A stretch of DNA of 64,000 nt from Rhytidiadelphus loreus (Eukaryota; Streptophyta; Bryopsida; Hypnales; Hylocomiaceae). Positions 1-12,106 of this stretch are shown one piece after another. The notes beneath the pieces were generated by a model that searched no databases, was not told where the DNA came from, and worked only from the letters and a program-made list of their open reading frames with translations. Position 1 is the first letter of the stretch; the number at the start of each line of letters is the position of its first letter. Made by a program: the position numbers and the translations under genes. Where the stretch lies: NCBI GenBank assembly GCA_947034895.1, contig OX344763.1:6016501-6080500 (forward strand), given 5' to 3'.

Positions 1-255
1 GGATGTCATATTGGATGTGAAAAAACACAACTTGTTTTTTCCGACGTCACGTAAAATCCGCTTAAAAAAATTACAAAACGCCAACTAAAACGTGGGTTTC
101 TTATAGTGAAGGATGAAACAATGTAGGATACTCTCAAATTTATAGAAAAATTGAAGCCAATGTCACTCATCACAGAGCACACTACATCCAAATGGTGAAT
201 GCAAGAAATAAATAAGACATAGCTCACATTAGAAGTAACAAATTTGGAAACTATG
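1..255. other. AT-rich flank, no gene seen
   Basis: AT-rich sequence with no convincing reading frame. A 73-codon minus-strand frame here has no recognisable motif. It may be 3' flank of the minus-strand exon that begins at 256. Confidence 0.3.
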
Positions 256-466
256 CTATAACTTGTTAACTAACTGGCCCATGGTGGCAAGCATCTCTTC
301 CAAGAGTGACAACTTTTGCTTTTGAGTGTCCTTGAATGTGTAAAGAAGGAACTTTGATTGTTGCAACAATTCTTGAATAGTTTCTTGAGTTGCCAATTTC
401 TCTCTTGGGTGATTGCAAGAAAGACTGAACGATTTTGGTAGCGTTTGGTCAAAAACTGCGTTTTTT
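256..466 (-). CDS. Possible 3' terminal exon of an unrecognised minus-strand gene
   Basis: The minus-strand frame ends at a stop at 256 and encodes a Leu/Lys/Gln-rich helix-forming tail (QELLQQSKFLLYTFKDTQKQ, then KLSLLEEML). A plausible 3' splice acceptor (GGGCAG) lies at about 467-469. The upstream continuation of the open frame has a different, low-information composition, so I treat it as intron. The tail resembles the C-terminal coiled coil of trihelix/Myb-SANT accessory proteins of Harbinger-type transposons, but there is no diagnostic motif. No upstream exon was identified. Confidence 0.22.
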
Positions 467-559
467 CTGCCCAGTACTATGAGTACTAGAAGGGCCAAAT
501 GCAATGCACTGTGGACCGTCGATGATACTGCAGATCTTCTACACAGTCGCCATGTGTCC

Positions 560-1792
560 TGGAGGTGCGGTCCTCCCAATTAATGTGGCCAAACTACAAT
601 TGTGTAACCCTTCTCCTACTGACACGTGGAGCCTTGTCAGAGGCTGAGATGGCAATGTTTTGGAGGGAAACTTTGCATTCGACCATTTCGAATGTGGAAC
701 CTTCCGATTTTATAATTTTGTTTGTTGTGCTTCCACATGAAGCTAGGGTTTCGCAATACTCTCTCTAGCGTTTGTGCTTGCATCGGAAGCTAGGTTTTGA
801 ATGTACAAATTCTTTCAGTTTTCGTCTTTCTTTTCTGAGTTTCTAAACTTCATGACTTGTTTGGAGTTAGTGGCTTTAGTCTGTTGTTCATGGTTGTTGA
901 GGGAAGATAAAGATTGAGGTAATTAGGGTCATGTTTTGTACTTAATCTGCTAGGGTTCAGTGTTTAGGAATAGTGTAGTTTTTTTCCCCCACGCCGGCCC
1001 TCACAGGTGGCGCTCACGAAGTGGTGGGCACATTATGAAGGTCACAAATTGCTTTTTCCGTGGATGCGGCATACTCGATCCTCAGCCTGTAGCTAAGTGC
1101 AAACTCGTATTAGCCGAGTACTTCGTCATCAGCCTACATCGTCAAGGTCGATCTTCAACCTACGGCGTGGAGCGCACTCAAATTCGGTTTAGGGTTCGTC
1201 CTCAGCTTGCTTTTGTGAAGACAAGCTGTGTTTGGTGAGTACTTTGTGCTTTTGGCTTCTTCTTTTATGTATGAAGCTCTGAACTCATCTACTTTGTGTG
1301 TACTTAGGGCCAGCAAAGTAGTGAGCGGTAGGAATCGTTTAGGGTTTATGATAGTACCTGTCTTTTTCCATTCTGGTGCATCCATCGCCAAAATAGGAGA
1401 ATGTCTTCTGTGGTCATCTTCTTCACTGTCTACAAGTTAGGGTTCAGAAACTTTACCAATGATATTGGGAGTTTGCATGTTTCACCTGCGCTTTTGAAAT
1501 GCTTTTGTGGCTGCCATTTTTTCTTTGGGGTTTCGCTTGAGGCTCTTTGTGTTGAGTCTATTGTTGTTTTGTTATTCTCCTCAGTTAGTGGATCTCGAAA
1601 TCTTCTGTCCTAATCACCTTCTCGCAGTATTACACTGTAGTATTCAAAATTTGTAATACTTGTAGTGTATTTTTTAGTACTATGAGTACTTTGTTCGATC
1701 GTGTCATGTATTTCTCACTTGTATAAAGTATTATAGTATTGTTGGTTGTAATTAGAATAGCGCACTAATTTGTTTGTCTAGAACTTGCAGCA
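560..1792 (+). promoter_or_regulatory. Putative promoter and 5' leader of the RING-like gene
   Basis: No coding frame is supported here. A TATA-like TTTTATAATT lies at about 709-718, followed by a pyrimidine-rich CTCTCTC stretch near 760. AGGGTTT/TAGGGTTT motifs occur at several places, as is common in plant 5' leaders. An acceptor-like AACTTGCAG ends at 1790, three bases before the ATG at 1793, so a 5'-UTR intron is likely. The AGTACT palindrome appears at about 1677-1690. Confidence 0.3.
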
Positions 1793-2892
1793 ATGGGGAA
1801 AATGAAGAGAACTTTGGTGCACCCTGTACCTTGTTCGGAAAACACAACTTAGAGTGCAGAGAAGTCAGATGAAAGTGAAGGTGACGTGCAAGTTACTTAT
1901 TCAAAGAGGGCCACTACAACAAAGGACAGCACATCGAAAGACACGTCAACGATGCTGCCGCCACCAACATCAAAAGTGCCATTGGTGAATAGGAAAAGAA
2001 AAGTTGGCCAATCCAACTCCACTGCCTTCATTGGTGCTCGGAGATTGACAAAGGAGAAGCAGCCAGTTTCACGGAAGAAGAGCTCCACGTTTGTGCAAGA
2101 AACTGAAAGCTCGGGATTAGGGACGTATGCTGATGCCGACGACAACACACCTAAAGCAGGTACTTCGGACCAAGACGATGATAGCGACGACTACAGCAAC
2201 ATGAGCGCAATCCTTGAAAAACGACAGTTACGAAACATGAAGAGGAAACGGGAATTCACTGAATCAGATTGCAGGAAGTAATTGGCGACCCTCAGATTGG
2301 AAGACAAGCGCCCTCCTCCGTCCATGACTGCTGAGGATTTCGTGTCAAAGTTTCGTCTTGCGAGTGAAGGCATCAACAGCCATAAATGGAAGATTGGGAA
2401 GGACATCAGTCTTGACAAAGTGGAAGAAGTCTTTGGGAAAGAGAGAGCAAGAAACGACTTCTCTTTGGCAGATAAGCTAACTCAAGATCTTCGGAAAGAG
2501 GTAGAGACATTGTATTGCCAGTGCTACCAGAAGGATAATGTACCTACACATGTGGCCAAGGAGTTCGCTATTGGCTTTGTTTTGGACCGTGTTCAGCACG
2601 AAAAAGTGAACTGGGCAGAGTTCGCAGCTGAAACTAATGTAACATAGTGGAAGTCTTATTGTCGATGTGTAAGGCTATGGATCAAACGGTTGTCTATCTG
2701 ACTGAAGGTGCCGGTTAGTCAATTCTTCAAAGATGAGGGCTTCACCGAGTATGCGGGAACTTTTGTAGAGCCGGGTTCCGTAGGGAATGCTCTATGTTTT
2801 ACTCCTATGCACGTCGAATTGAAGAATGATGTGCCCAGTTGGGGTTCCGGTCAACATCGGCAAACTCTTAACCCTGAACAAGTAGCTACCAG

Positions 2893-3943
2893 GTATTTCT
2901 TCTATTCAAAAGGCTTCAATTTTCTTATCTGTCCTTTCAATGAGTATAAGTACTTTTTGTTGACTGTACGAGTACTAGACCTTACATAACGAGTATACAG
3001 TCTTATTTGCAGAAATTGGCATTGTTAGTCTCGAGTATCCAAGTTCTATAGTACCAAACTTCAACGCCTCCAATACTTGTCATGCAGGAATGAGCACTTG
3101 TGTTCCGCATGCTGTAGTTTAGGCAAATACTAGTACACTGTGGTAATGTTAAATATCTCCATAGGAGACTCACTGTACTAAAATGTAGTACTACACGGCA
3201 TCACTTGTACTGATGGGCCATCACAATAGTACTTCCATGGAACATTCTTCACTATAGATGTACTATTTTTCTCTTGTATGTCATACATGTGCCCATTTCA
3301 GTAGTATTCAGTACTAAGGTAGGTGGCTCTAAAACAGACCCGTCTCTAAAAGCGATCTGGCTGCAGAGGTACATTTTGCTTTCTTCGATGTACCAAAGAC
3401 GTACATTTCACGAGGGGGTCGCTTTTAGAACCACTGCATTTCAAACTTCAAAAATTCATAACTAATTCCACAGAGATCCAAAAAATATGAAACGACTTGG
3501 GTTGGATGCCAATTCCATTTTTCTTATGAAAATTTACTGAAATTTGTTTCATGAATGTTAGCTTCCTCCAAAATGCAATCAGCTCTTAAAGGGTCGCTTT
3601 TAGAGCATCCTACCTTAGACGTCGTCATTTCTTGAACACTCACTATAGACATATTACATTCATGTACCTCATGTGCTCCGTGACACGCTGAGTACTGTGA
3701 TAGTACACGTAAAGCTTGGCTTCAGTCATATCCATCATGCATGTAGTACTCTATAGTACTACTTGTCTTTTGTGGCACTACTATTCATTAACTACAATAC
3801 AGTGAGTCCTTTGGTGAATCCTTCATTTTTGTGCGCACTGTACTTGTGCCTGTTGCAATTGTATCCTATAGTACTACACAGTGCTACCTGTATGTAGCAT
3901 GAGACTAATTGTGTTCACATGTTTCCCTTCATTTGTGCTACAG
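2893..3943 (+). repeat. AGTACT-rich intron
   Basis: Intron of the RING-like gene (GTATTT donor, CTACAG acceptor). It contains many copies of AGTACT, often as GTAGTACTAC, scattered without fixed period. A 305-bp TIR element is inserted at 3314-3618. The neighbouring intron 4705-5293 has the same character, including the nested palindrome TAGTACTACATGTAGTACTA at about 5193-5212. Confidence 0.6.
3314..3618. mobile_element. 305-bp MITE-like element in intron
   Basis: The ends are inverted copies. The left end reads CTAAGGTAGG then GCTCTAAAA; the right end read in reverse gives CTAAGGTAGG then GCTCTAAAAGCGACCC. There is an internal AAAGCGA motif near each end and no coding capacity. A TIR of about 20 bp in an element this short fits a miniature inverted-repeat element. 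The superfamily is unclear because no clean target duplication can be read; the end CTTAG leaves TA or TAA/TTA possible. Confidence 0.6.
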
Positions 3944-5650
3944 GGAAATGAAAGTCAGAAAGCTTGTGCAGAAGTTTGAGGCCAAAGTTGAACGCTATGA
4001 AAACGAAGTTCATGACAAGAAGGCAAAGGTCGCCTAAGCTGGCTTGCAGTGGGAGGCTTGCTTTCAGCTTGTTGACCAATTCAAATCTTCTTTAATTGAG
4101 GCAGGTTAGGACTGCAACGTCTCTACAAGTGAAGAAGACATCGCTACAGCTACACAACTACCTGGAATTGGGCCCATCTTCAGAATGTACTACTCTAACG
4201 TCAAGAAGCTTAGTACTTTTGCTGACACGAAGTGTACTTCTGAAATGGAGCTCGAGGAAGCTCTAGTTATTGTCAAAGCCAACAACACTCGTCTTCTTGC
4301 ATTAAAACCGTATTTGCTGGAGCTATCAACAAGGAAGGATGCAGTGTCCATGCGGCCTCTACCTTTAAGCTACAACGACGACGTAGTGGTGGACAACCCT
4401 ACTAGACCCGTCCTTCCCTCCCTTCTTGAATGTTGCATTTGTTCTTTTGGATTTCCGTTGTAGGACATCATTGTGTGCTCTTGCCAACATGTTTATCATC
4501 TTTGGTGTGCAGCGCAATGGTTCAAGAACAATGTCACATGTTTAGTGCCGCAGTGTGGACCTGTGCCCGAGCATTGGTACAATAGTTGGGGCTTTGGACA
4601 ATATGGCAAAATAATTCATGGAAACAGTGGGGACATGGAGACAAGTGTCTTACCAATAGGAACTACTTCGGAATTGCCGCGAGAACCCGTACAAACAGAT
4701 TTAGGTAATGCTGGCATATGACTTTCGGCCATCCTTAAATGGTGTCGTGTCTAGTCATTTCATTGCTGAGTAATGTCCTCGTCCTACTTCACTTTTGACA
4801 CAAAGGTTCACCTGAAAACTCTATACGGTCCTTGTTGTTTTCCTTACTTGTAACATATATTCACCAGAACAGTTTTCCTTTATATTCTGAAGTGATAGCC
4901 TCAGTAGAGTTTACTTTTACAGCAAAGTACTAAATTGTACTTCCATCAGTACTACACACATTAGCAGTACTAGATGCTCCAAGTGTATGATTTGCACTAG
5001 TGTTCCTGAATGCAAAGTTTTTTTGAACTGTAATTATTCTACTTCAAATGTAGTATATGTGTATATGGAGAATGTATTGCCCGTGCTCTCTTTTCATGGC
5101 ATGTTTGATGTCTGAGTTGCCTTTTTTTAAATTGTAAACACTCTTTGTTACAAAAAAAAAATCACTTTGTTGCTTGAAGTGCAATTGTAAATAGTACTAC
5201 ATGTAGTACTATTTACATGTTTTGTAGTACTAGATGGAGTCTTACGTCGGAGTTCATTGTGTGCATGCCTTACGTTTGTCACTTTTTTTGTAGTTTTCAC
5301 ATGAGCTTTCACAATTGTCATTTAAATGTGCATTTCGAGTCATATTGTTGAGGGTGGTATACAGAGGGTGCCACATGATAGTACACCTTTATTACTACAC
5401 CTGCTTACATAACCGACTTTTACATGTGCAAGTTTCTGTGTAATACCAGCAGGCGCTACTAATATGTCTGCTTGCGACAGTACCTTGTCAAAGTGTTTAG
5501 GAGAAGATAGAGATGACACCATCCCGAACTTAGTGAAACTTGGCATAGATGGTTCTCACAAGAGTCTGGTGACGAAAATTTAGAGGTTCGACACTCCGTT
5601 TGGGTCCTGTTTGTCTACCCTTTCCACCAAGTTTAAGGAAAAAGGCACAC

Positions 5651-5806
5651 TTACATCCACGTTGGACACATCCCCTGCTGCAGCTAATCTTACATCTACG
5701 GTGGACACATCCCCTGCAGCAGTTGCTCGTACATCTACGGTGGATACCCCCCTTGCAATAGTTGATTTTACATCTATAGTGGATACAAACCCTACAGCAG
5801 CTAATT
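5651..5806 (+). repeat. 39-bp coding minisatellite (13-residue repeat)
   Basis: Four tandem copies within the RING-like gene encode a TSTVDTSPAAVAR-type unit. The copies are diverged at wobble and non-wobble positions but keep the frame. The repeats sit in a low-complexity segment between the RING-like cluster and the basic tail. Confidence 0.75.
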
Positions 5807-6575
5807 CCCCTCTAATTGCACATGTTCCTGACGTGTCCGAGAACAACACTGTCCATGCATCTTCTCCTGAGCAGCCTGCAGAAGTAGAAGATGTGCATAT
5901 GGTTGACGAGGTTCCGGCATTGGGCGCTTCTGACTTCTTTGGTTTAGATCTAGACGACCCACTTGTGCAAGCTGAAATGCCTGCACCGAAATTGCTGAAA
6001 TTATTGGATGTCGGACCGGATGGAGACATCATTATCCTGTCATTGGTTAGTGGCCGAAAAGTAAGTGCTAACTTCTTGTTCCATGTCACCACTAATTTGT
6101 TATGCTAAATACTTCCTTCTGCCGCACTCTTGGTCTATTTCTTCTCATGAAATGCATACAACGGTATAGTGCACTGTTCATTTGTAAAGTTCCACAGTTG
6201 TGTGCTGACCTTATACTGTACTTCTGGCAAGCTCGGGAGGAAAAGACGCCTAAACCGCAAGTGCCTACTCTTTTGCAGGCTCGGGAAAAAAATACGACAA
6301 CACCGCAAGTGTCTACTTCTTCAAAGAGAGCTTCTCCATCAAAGAAACACGTGTCTAGCAGTCCTGAAGACCCGTATTCCATGACGTTTCCGCGCTCATC
6401 CAAACGCCTAAAGAAATTTCAGGACTCGTCCTTGGTTCAGACTTCCCACATTCTAGAGCAGAAGGCGGACGACAATGAATGTGCAAAAAAATTATCTGAC
6501 GTATCCACCCCAAGCAAGTCTCCTGCAAAAGCGATTTCCAACTCTCCTGCTGGCCCAAAACTTCACTTGTTCTAA

Positions 6576-7980
6576 ATGCTTTGTAATCTCTACTCTTGTA
6601 CAAGTCTAGTAGTATTGTTTCTAAAAATATGGCCAATTTCGTTAAAATGGCGGTATTCCATTATATTGGCGGTTTTTGGGATGGCGGGGGGCCGAAATTG
6701 CGTTTAGAGATGGGAGTGGGGGTAGAAAATTACATGTATTTCCGTTGATTTCTCCGCATGTGGGTCAGAATCAAGCCCATACGTACGTGCCAAACTCCTT
6801 ATGGGCGCTATGTGACGTAGATGTCCATCATGGGGCATGTCCGGCATCGTGTTCTAAGGTCTAACACGTCGTCCTTAGAACAAGACGGTCAGGTAATATG
6901 CTCTGAAACCGGCCATTGAAGGACAGCTCCACCTTTTTCATAGATTTTCACGATTAAAAATCGCTCAGAGATAGAAAAAAAGTGGCCGAACCTAACACAA
7001 GTGGATTCGAAGTTTTAGACGCATTTCTGAATTAGTTACGGATTTCCAAAGAAATTTGTTGTATTCACCAATTTGTGATCCTTGGAAGGAAACTGTGGAT
7101 ACCCAGGCCGTTGATGGACTCCTGCAATAGAGAACACCTTTTCCTTGATTCAAGCAAAAGTCGTTAAGGTCCATTTCAAGACGAAATCATATCCATTTAG
7201 TACCTTTTTGTAGGAGCCCGCTTAAGAAGACGGGTGCTTTTAGAGTGTTCTACCTCAATGGAAGTTCCAAAACATCTCTAAGCACCATAATTTGTGCAAG
7301 GCGTGGATGACTGTTAGGATTTGTGGTGGATCACAAAGACACATAACATCACCACTTGGGTTATTGGCAAAGTGGCGAAGAGGAAACCAATTCACTGATC
7401 TGGATGCGTTTGCATGCACGGAGAGAACAGGGGCACAAATGAAGTCGCGGCCATTGTTTAAAGAAGACACACTTTATTGAATAGGGTCATAGTGGATTTT
7501 GCATAGGGATCCAACCCCGTTTACAACATTCCTAGCTCTCTCTTCTACCGGTTGCCGTGTATAGTAAAGGTACAGTCCGGGAAGAAAAGGTACAGTCCAG
7601 GAAGAAACTATTTACGCCGAACTTTTGGGGACCATGTGCTGCAGGACAAACTATAAAATGGGGGAAAGTACAATGTTAACTAAGTTCATGCCGGGACAAA
7701 CTATAAAACGGGGGAAGGTACAATCTTAACTAAGTACATTCTAAGTTCACACCGGGACACACTACTTCAGTGTTCATTCGCCACCGCATAGGGTTGGATC
7801 TTCACTCCACATTCTCCAATTGCGCCTCCAAAACCGCCTCCAGCCAACTTCGAGTGAAGGGTCTTGAGCTTCATGAACAAAAGCAAGCGCCTATTTGCCA
7901 ATCATGTCTTTGTGAGGTCTTACAGCGCATTCGGAGATTTGCAGACAAATGCTCGTCAATTCCGCCATGGACCAGTTCCG
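6576..7980. other. Non-coding stretch with a small tandem duplication
   Basis: No gene is supported. A roughly 50-60-bp direct duplication occurs at 7642-7757 (each copy carries GGGACAAACTATAAAA, then GGGGGAA, then GTACAAT, then TTAACTAAGT). Before it, GGTACAGTCC is repeated at 7568-7605. Sequence near 7230-7250 (GCTTTTAGAGTGTTCTACCT) resembles one end of the MITE at 3314-3618, so it may be a solo terminus. Confidence 0.4.
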
Positions 7981-9440
7981 GCGTCGCCTCTTTGCCGAAT
8001 ACATCATGGTTGAACCGGTCGACTGTGAGGAATACAAGCAAGAGCACTCACAACCCATCCTCGTTCACAGGGGAAGTCAACTTCCTCTTCGAAAGAGGTT
8101 GACACATGGTCACCGCTGAAACACAACAAGACCCACCTCGCGAACAGGGTGTCACCGGCATACAAGGAACTCATTGGCGTAAGGAAGGACGACGTTGTTA
8201 TACAAATTTTCCTCCAGCAGTTTGAGTGTACTTGGTGGGAGCGACGGCCATCCACCGTCCATGTCCTAGCATCCGAAGTTTTTGAGGGTGGGAACCAGAA
8301 ACGGTCGACTTTTCCCGGGAAGTCCACCGATGTGATGAGGCCGTTGATCGTAATACCTATTGGCTGCTCATAACTCAAGCCGTCGAGCGGATGTGGGGTT
8401 GTCCGTATTCAAGAATGCACGTAGAGAGCCAAGTTGAATACGAACGACCCACATCCGCTCGGCGGCTTGAGTTATGAGCAGCGAATAGGTAATCCGATCA
8501 ACACCCTCACCACACCGATCCACCGTCCCGAGAATAGTAGACTGCATCTGGCACATGCCCACAAAAACCCCGGATGCTTGGAGACGGAGGGTGGATGGCG
8601 CTCGCTCCCACCAGGTACACTCGAACAGTTGGAGGAAAATCTGCATGACAACGTCGTCCTTCCTTGCGCCAATGAGCACCTTGTATGCCGGTGACGCCCT
8701 ACCAAGAAGAGGGCCATTGATTCCAGTGCCATGAATCCCCCGTGAATATTCATGTCCGGACAGAAGTTCATAGGGGAGTCAACTTCCTCCTCGAAAGATG
8801 TTGACACATGGTCACCCATGAAACACACCAAGACCCACCTTGCGAACAGGGCGTCACTTGCATTCAAGGAGCTCCTGGGCGCAAGGAAGGACGACACTGT
8901 GATACACATTCTCCCCAAGTTGTTCGAGTGTACTTGGTAGTAGCGACGGCCATCCACCGTCTACGTCCTAGCATCCGGAGCTTCTGAAGGTGGGAACCAG
9001 AAACGGTCGACTTTTCCCGGGAAGTGGATTGGTGTGAAGAGAGTGCCCATCGGAGTACCTATTGGCTGCTCATAACTCAAGACGTCAAGCGGATGTGCCG
9101 TCGTCAGAATACCACGGTGCACAGCGAGAGCCATGTTGGTTTACAACGGCACGCATGCACTCGACGGCTTGAGTTATGAGCAGTCAATAGATACTTCGAT
9201 GGACACCCTCCCCACACCGATCCACCGTCCCGAGAATAGTAGACTGCATCTGGCGCATGCCCACAGAAACCCCGGATGCCGGGAGAAGGACGGAGGATGG
9301 ACGTTGCTGCTATCAAGTACCTTAGAACAACAGGAGGAGAATGTGCATGACAACGTGGTCCTTCCTTGCGCCGAGGAGCTCCTTGAATGCAGGTGACACC
9401 CTACGAAGATCAGGGCCATGGATTCCAGTGCCATGAATCC
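7980..9440. repeat. Alternating inverted and direct duplications of a ~300-bp block
   Basis: The blocks at about 8091-8390 and 8793-9090 are direct copies. Both contain GTTGACACATGGTCACC, GGAAGGACGAC, GAGTGTACTTGGT and CGGTCGACTTTTCCCGGGAA. The blocks at about 8430-8700 and 9150-9420 are related copies in the opposite orientation, sharing AGAATAGTAGACTGCATCTG. The sequence around TTGAGTTATGAGCAG forms long hairpins centred near 8425 and 9115. Frames across the blocks give related peptides (FECTWWER, then PSTVHVLASEVF), so this is probably a duplicated fragment of an unrecognised coding sequence, now scrambled. Confidence 0.7.
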
Positions 9441-10355
9441 CCTATGAATATTCGTGTTCGGACAGAAGATGGGCCGCGAGCGTCCCTATTTTTTTGCTCT
9501 ACACAGTCGGCAAGTTCAACCATGAACGAGCCAGCACGATAACAACGCCAGAATGGATCCACACCGGAGTTGACGAGCATTTGTCCGCCTTTCTCCGAAT
9601 ACACTACACGGTCTTCACAAGAGACATGAATAGCAAATAGACGCCCGTTGTCGTTGGTGAAATGGTGGTTCGTTGACGATCTAGAATTTTGCAAGCTAGA
9701 GGGGGCAGTAAGCAATGTCGGTACGTATATGTCTATAAAGAATGTGGGGGATGCCCTACAATTTATATTTAAAAAGACAGAGAAGCATTCGTACAATGTA
9801 ATAGTCCTAAAGTACTCTCTAGACATCCCAAATCCTAAAACATAATCTAAATGGATTAAAGTCCTGACGTCGAAGACAAGAGTTCGGCGCAACGGGACGA
9901 GGACGTCGTCCAAGGTTTAGGGCGGGCGCCCTGAACCATTCACCTGGACGAGCCGACATCCAGAAACTAGATCGCCCTTGCTGTCGGACAAAGATCAAGT
10001 AGCCTGCACAAAGAGGCCAACGATCAGTTGCGGACTGCGAGAGGGCCAGACAGCGAACTCAAAGACATTCCACTGGAGCATCAATTTCAAACCGTCGATG
10101 GAGGGGTAGGGTAGTGATAAGCCCACCTTACGATACATGTAGTCGTCGACAACCTCATTTACAATCCCGCCGACGTGACATCGACGCCTTCCTCCTCTGG
10201 GGCGACGGAGCCGGAGCAAGAGCCCACTTCCTCCGTCATCCACGTCCGCCGTCGCTTAGAGTGGCTCGTCTCCTGCCGCGGGCCGTCGCCGGAGGGCCCT
10301 CCCGGCGCAGAAACGCGGTGACGGCCCTGCACAAGCATCGGTACACGAGTGGGCA
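9441..10355. other. No supported gene; 3' side of the phosphatase-like cluster
   Basis: A 167-codon minus-strand frame (9410-9913) overlaps the duplicated blocks. It includes peptides related to them but has no family motif. The rest is GC-rich with no clear gene and is probably 3' flank of the minus-strand cluster. Confidence 0.3.
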
Positions 10356-11337
10356 TCATGTCATTTTCTTCCTTTTATTCTCTCTTGGAGATCTTTGGGG
10401 GATGAAATGATCGTTCCCGTGCCTAGTGTACTTTTTCACGACATCAGGATACTCTAGCAAGAGGGACCCGTCTTGCCATGAAGCGCACGCGTGCACTCTG
10501 AGTCCGAGCTTCGTCTGCCTCATCGGAACGTCGGGAGCCCAACAGAAGGGGTTACTGGATAGGTATTGCGACACGCTAAGACCGGAATCTAGCAAGTCGC
10601 GGAGATACGAGGCCAACGTCCCCAATAGGATTCTGTCGTGTTCGCTGCCGGCATAGGACAAGGGGAAAATGGCGTTGTAGAGCGGATTGAGGATGGTGCT
10701 CTTGGGCGAGCAATCGACGAGCAGGGTGTTGGTGGAATTTGCCCTGAAATTCGGCGCCCTGAACCTATCTTTGTCCCAGACGCCCTTGTGCAGGACTTTC
10801 AGCCGCAGCTGCCCCTCGGGATGATCGGGGAACTGAATGTAAATGTTCTCCTCGAGATCGGGATCGGGCGAGACGTGGACGGGGTGCGCAGGGCAAGGTC
10901 CGTCCGGAACATACGGCGGAGGCCTGCACCTACACACATTCGCCGGCCGTCTCTCGACTATGGAGATACACTCCTCGAGGGCCAGCACGCGCAAGGATTT
11001 CAGGCACTCCATGCTGCGGAAGAGGAAGTCCACCACCGGTCTGGCGATTGCGGCGGGCAGTCTGGTCCACACGGACAAGTGGAACTTCTCGTCCAAGTTT
11101 TTCAAGAACTGGCGCATGTGCGGACGGCAGTAGAGGGTGTACTCGCCGAAGATGTGGCGTCTACTCGGGTTGTATTCTTCCTCTGATGGGGCCTCTCCCA
11201 AGGGCACGGGATTGTGCAGGACTCGTTGAACGTGTTGGGTTCGACACAACACCCCCTCTACCTCCAGGATTAGGAAATAACTGAAGGGGGGAAGGGCGAC
11301 GGGAGGGGGCGTCTCGTCGGGCGGCTGCGAGGCCTGC
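10356..11337 (-). CDS. FCP1/NIF-like (HAD) phosphatase-fold protein, probably catalytically altered
   Basis: Minus-strand exon with acceptor CATCCGCAG just above 11337 and a TGA stop at 10356-10358. It reads, in order, FLILEVEGVLCRT, then YCRPHMRQFLKNLDEKFHLSVW, then NTLLVDCSPKSTILNP and ILLGTLASYLRDLL. This matches the order of motifs in the FCP1-homology (NLI-interacting factor, CTD phosphatase) domain: DxDxT, YxRPxxxxFL, VxDxSP. The canonical catalytic DLDETL is replaced by EVEGVL, so both acidic nucleophile/acid positions appear to be Glu. Phosphatase activity is therefore doubtful, although the fold call is good. The tail is basic (KRKK). It lies downstream on the same strand as the exon at 11536-11729 and may be the C-terminal domain of one very long protein. 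Confidence 0.6.
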
Positions 11338-11535
11338 GGATGCGAAACCCCATGCTCAAAGTGGACTTCAGAATGAATGACATCGATCCAGAACAACAGA
11401 CATGCGTGCTAATGGAGATGTGCTGGGAAGTCTTCCTCATCAACGTGCTAATTCAATCGGACGTGCTATTTCTAACGGACGCGCAAACCCGATACAAACA
11501 AGCTAGGTAAGAGAGTTGGAGGGAAATGGAGCCTC

Positions 11536-11729
11536 ACCTTTCTTACATCCGTGGGGGTGGCGATCTGGACCACAGGCACTGCTCGCCCAATGGCATCAGG
11601 AGTGTCGACTTCCATGGGGATGGCGACGGTTTCCTTCCGGTGAGGGGACAACGATCGACGAGGTGGAGCAACCGGAACAGGTGGGGACATTGCAGACGCG
11701 TCGCCCAGTACAAGAGCTTTGTCACCCTG
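11536..11729 (-). CDS. Pro/Val-rich linker exon upstream of the FCP1-like domain
   Basis: Minus-strand open segment with a good acceptor (TTTGGGTTCAG) and donor (AAAG|GTGAGG). It encodes GDKALVLGDASAMSPPVPV followed by a Pro-rich stretch ending ATPTDVRK. Its phase would allow joining to the FCP1-like exon at 11337. No domain is visible. It could instead be the first exon of a separate gene starting at the internal ATG (MSPPVPV). Confidence 0.4.
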
Positions 11730-12106
11730 AACCCAAAATCAAAAGAGCGTAACTAGATTGCACATAATCAATTGAAAAGAAAAACGTATTGCGAAATGGA
11801 ATGCAGTCACCAGAGACTGAGCAATTTATGTTTGTCAACAACACATCCAATATATTACAAATATAACAATGTTTTACAAACGGACCCACTCTCACAGAAG
11901 AGATTTTCACATCCTAAGCCCACGTCTACGCTCCATGAATATGACAACCGAAATCCTAGCGAAGACAAAGAGAACCCCTATGACTACGGACCCACAGCCC
12001 CGTGGACTCGCCGGGATCTGGACGAATTCAAGGCCCCGGCGTAACGCCCTCACATAGCGTCCACACCTTCACAACAAACATAAATGATGGGAGCTATGTC
12101 GAAGGG

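Larger units (their letters stand above)
1793..6575 (+). pseudogene. RING-like zinc-finger multi-exon gene with many in-frame stops
   Basis: One frame starts at ATG 1793 and can be followed through exons 1793-2892, 3944-4704, 5294-6060 and 6279-6575. The introns have GT/AG ends and compatible phases (phase 2 at 2892/3944, phase 1 at 4704/5294, phase 0 at 6060/6279). The product is a Ser/Lys-rich N-terminus, a charged helical middle and a RING-like cluster at 4425-4560 (CCIC, then VCSCQHVYHLWC, then CLVPQC). After that come a 13-residue repeat and a Ser/Lys-rich tail. In-frame stops interrupt it at 1850, 2279, 2645, 2699, 4035, 4107, 4461, 5302, 5323, 5410 and 5581, yet no frameshift is needed. 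I do not recognise the protein as a whole. The RING assignment rests on Cys/His spacing only. It is probably a decayed transposon gene, although the intact splice sites are unexpected. Confidence 0.5.

Noticed and set aside
5580..6092. 170-codon minus-strand ORF
   Set aside because: Antisense of the 13-residue-repeat exon; Ser/Thr/Gly-rich shadow without motifs.
1793..6575. Alternative genetic code with TAA/TAG read as Gln
   Set aside because: Ulvophyte algae do this, but the gene families here are streptophyte. TGA stops also occur, and the DUF8204-like gene uses TAG at its conserved C-terminus. Mutation is simpler.
10638..11186. 182-codon plus-strand ORF
   Set aside because: Antisense of the FCP1-like exon, which has clear family motifs on the minus strand.
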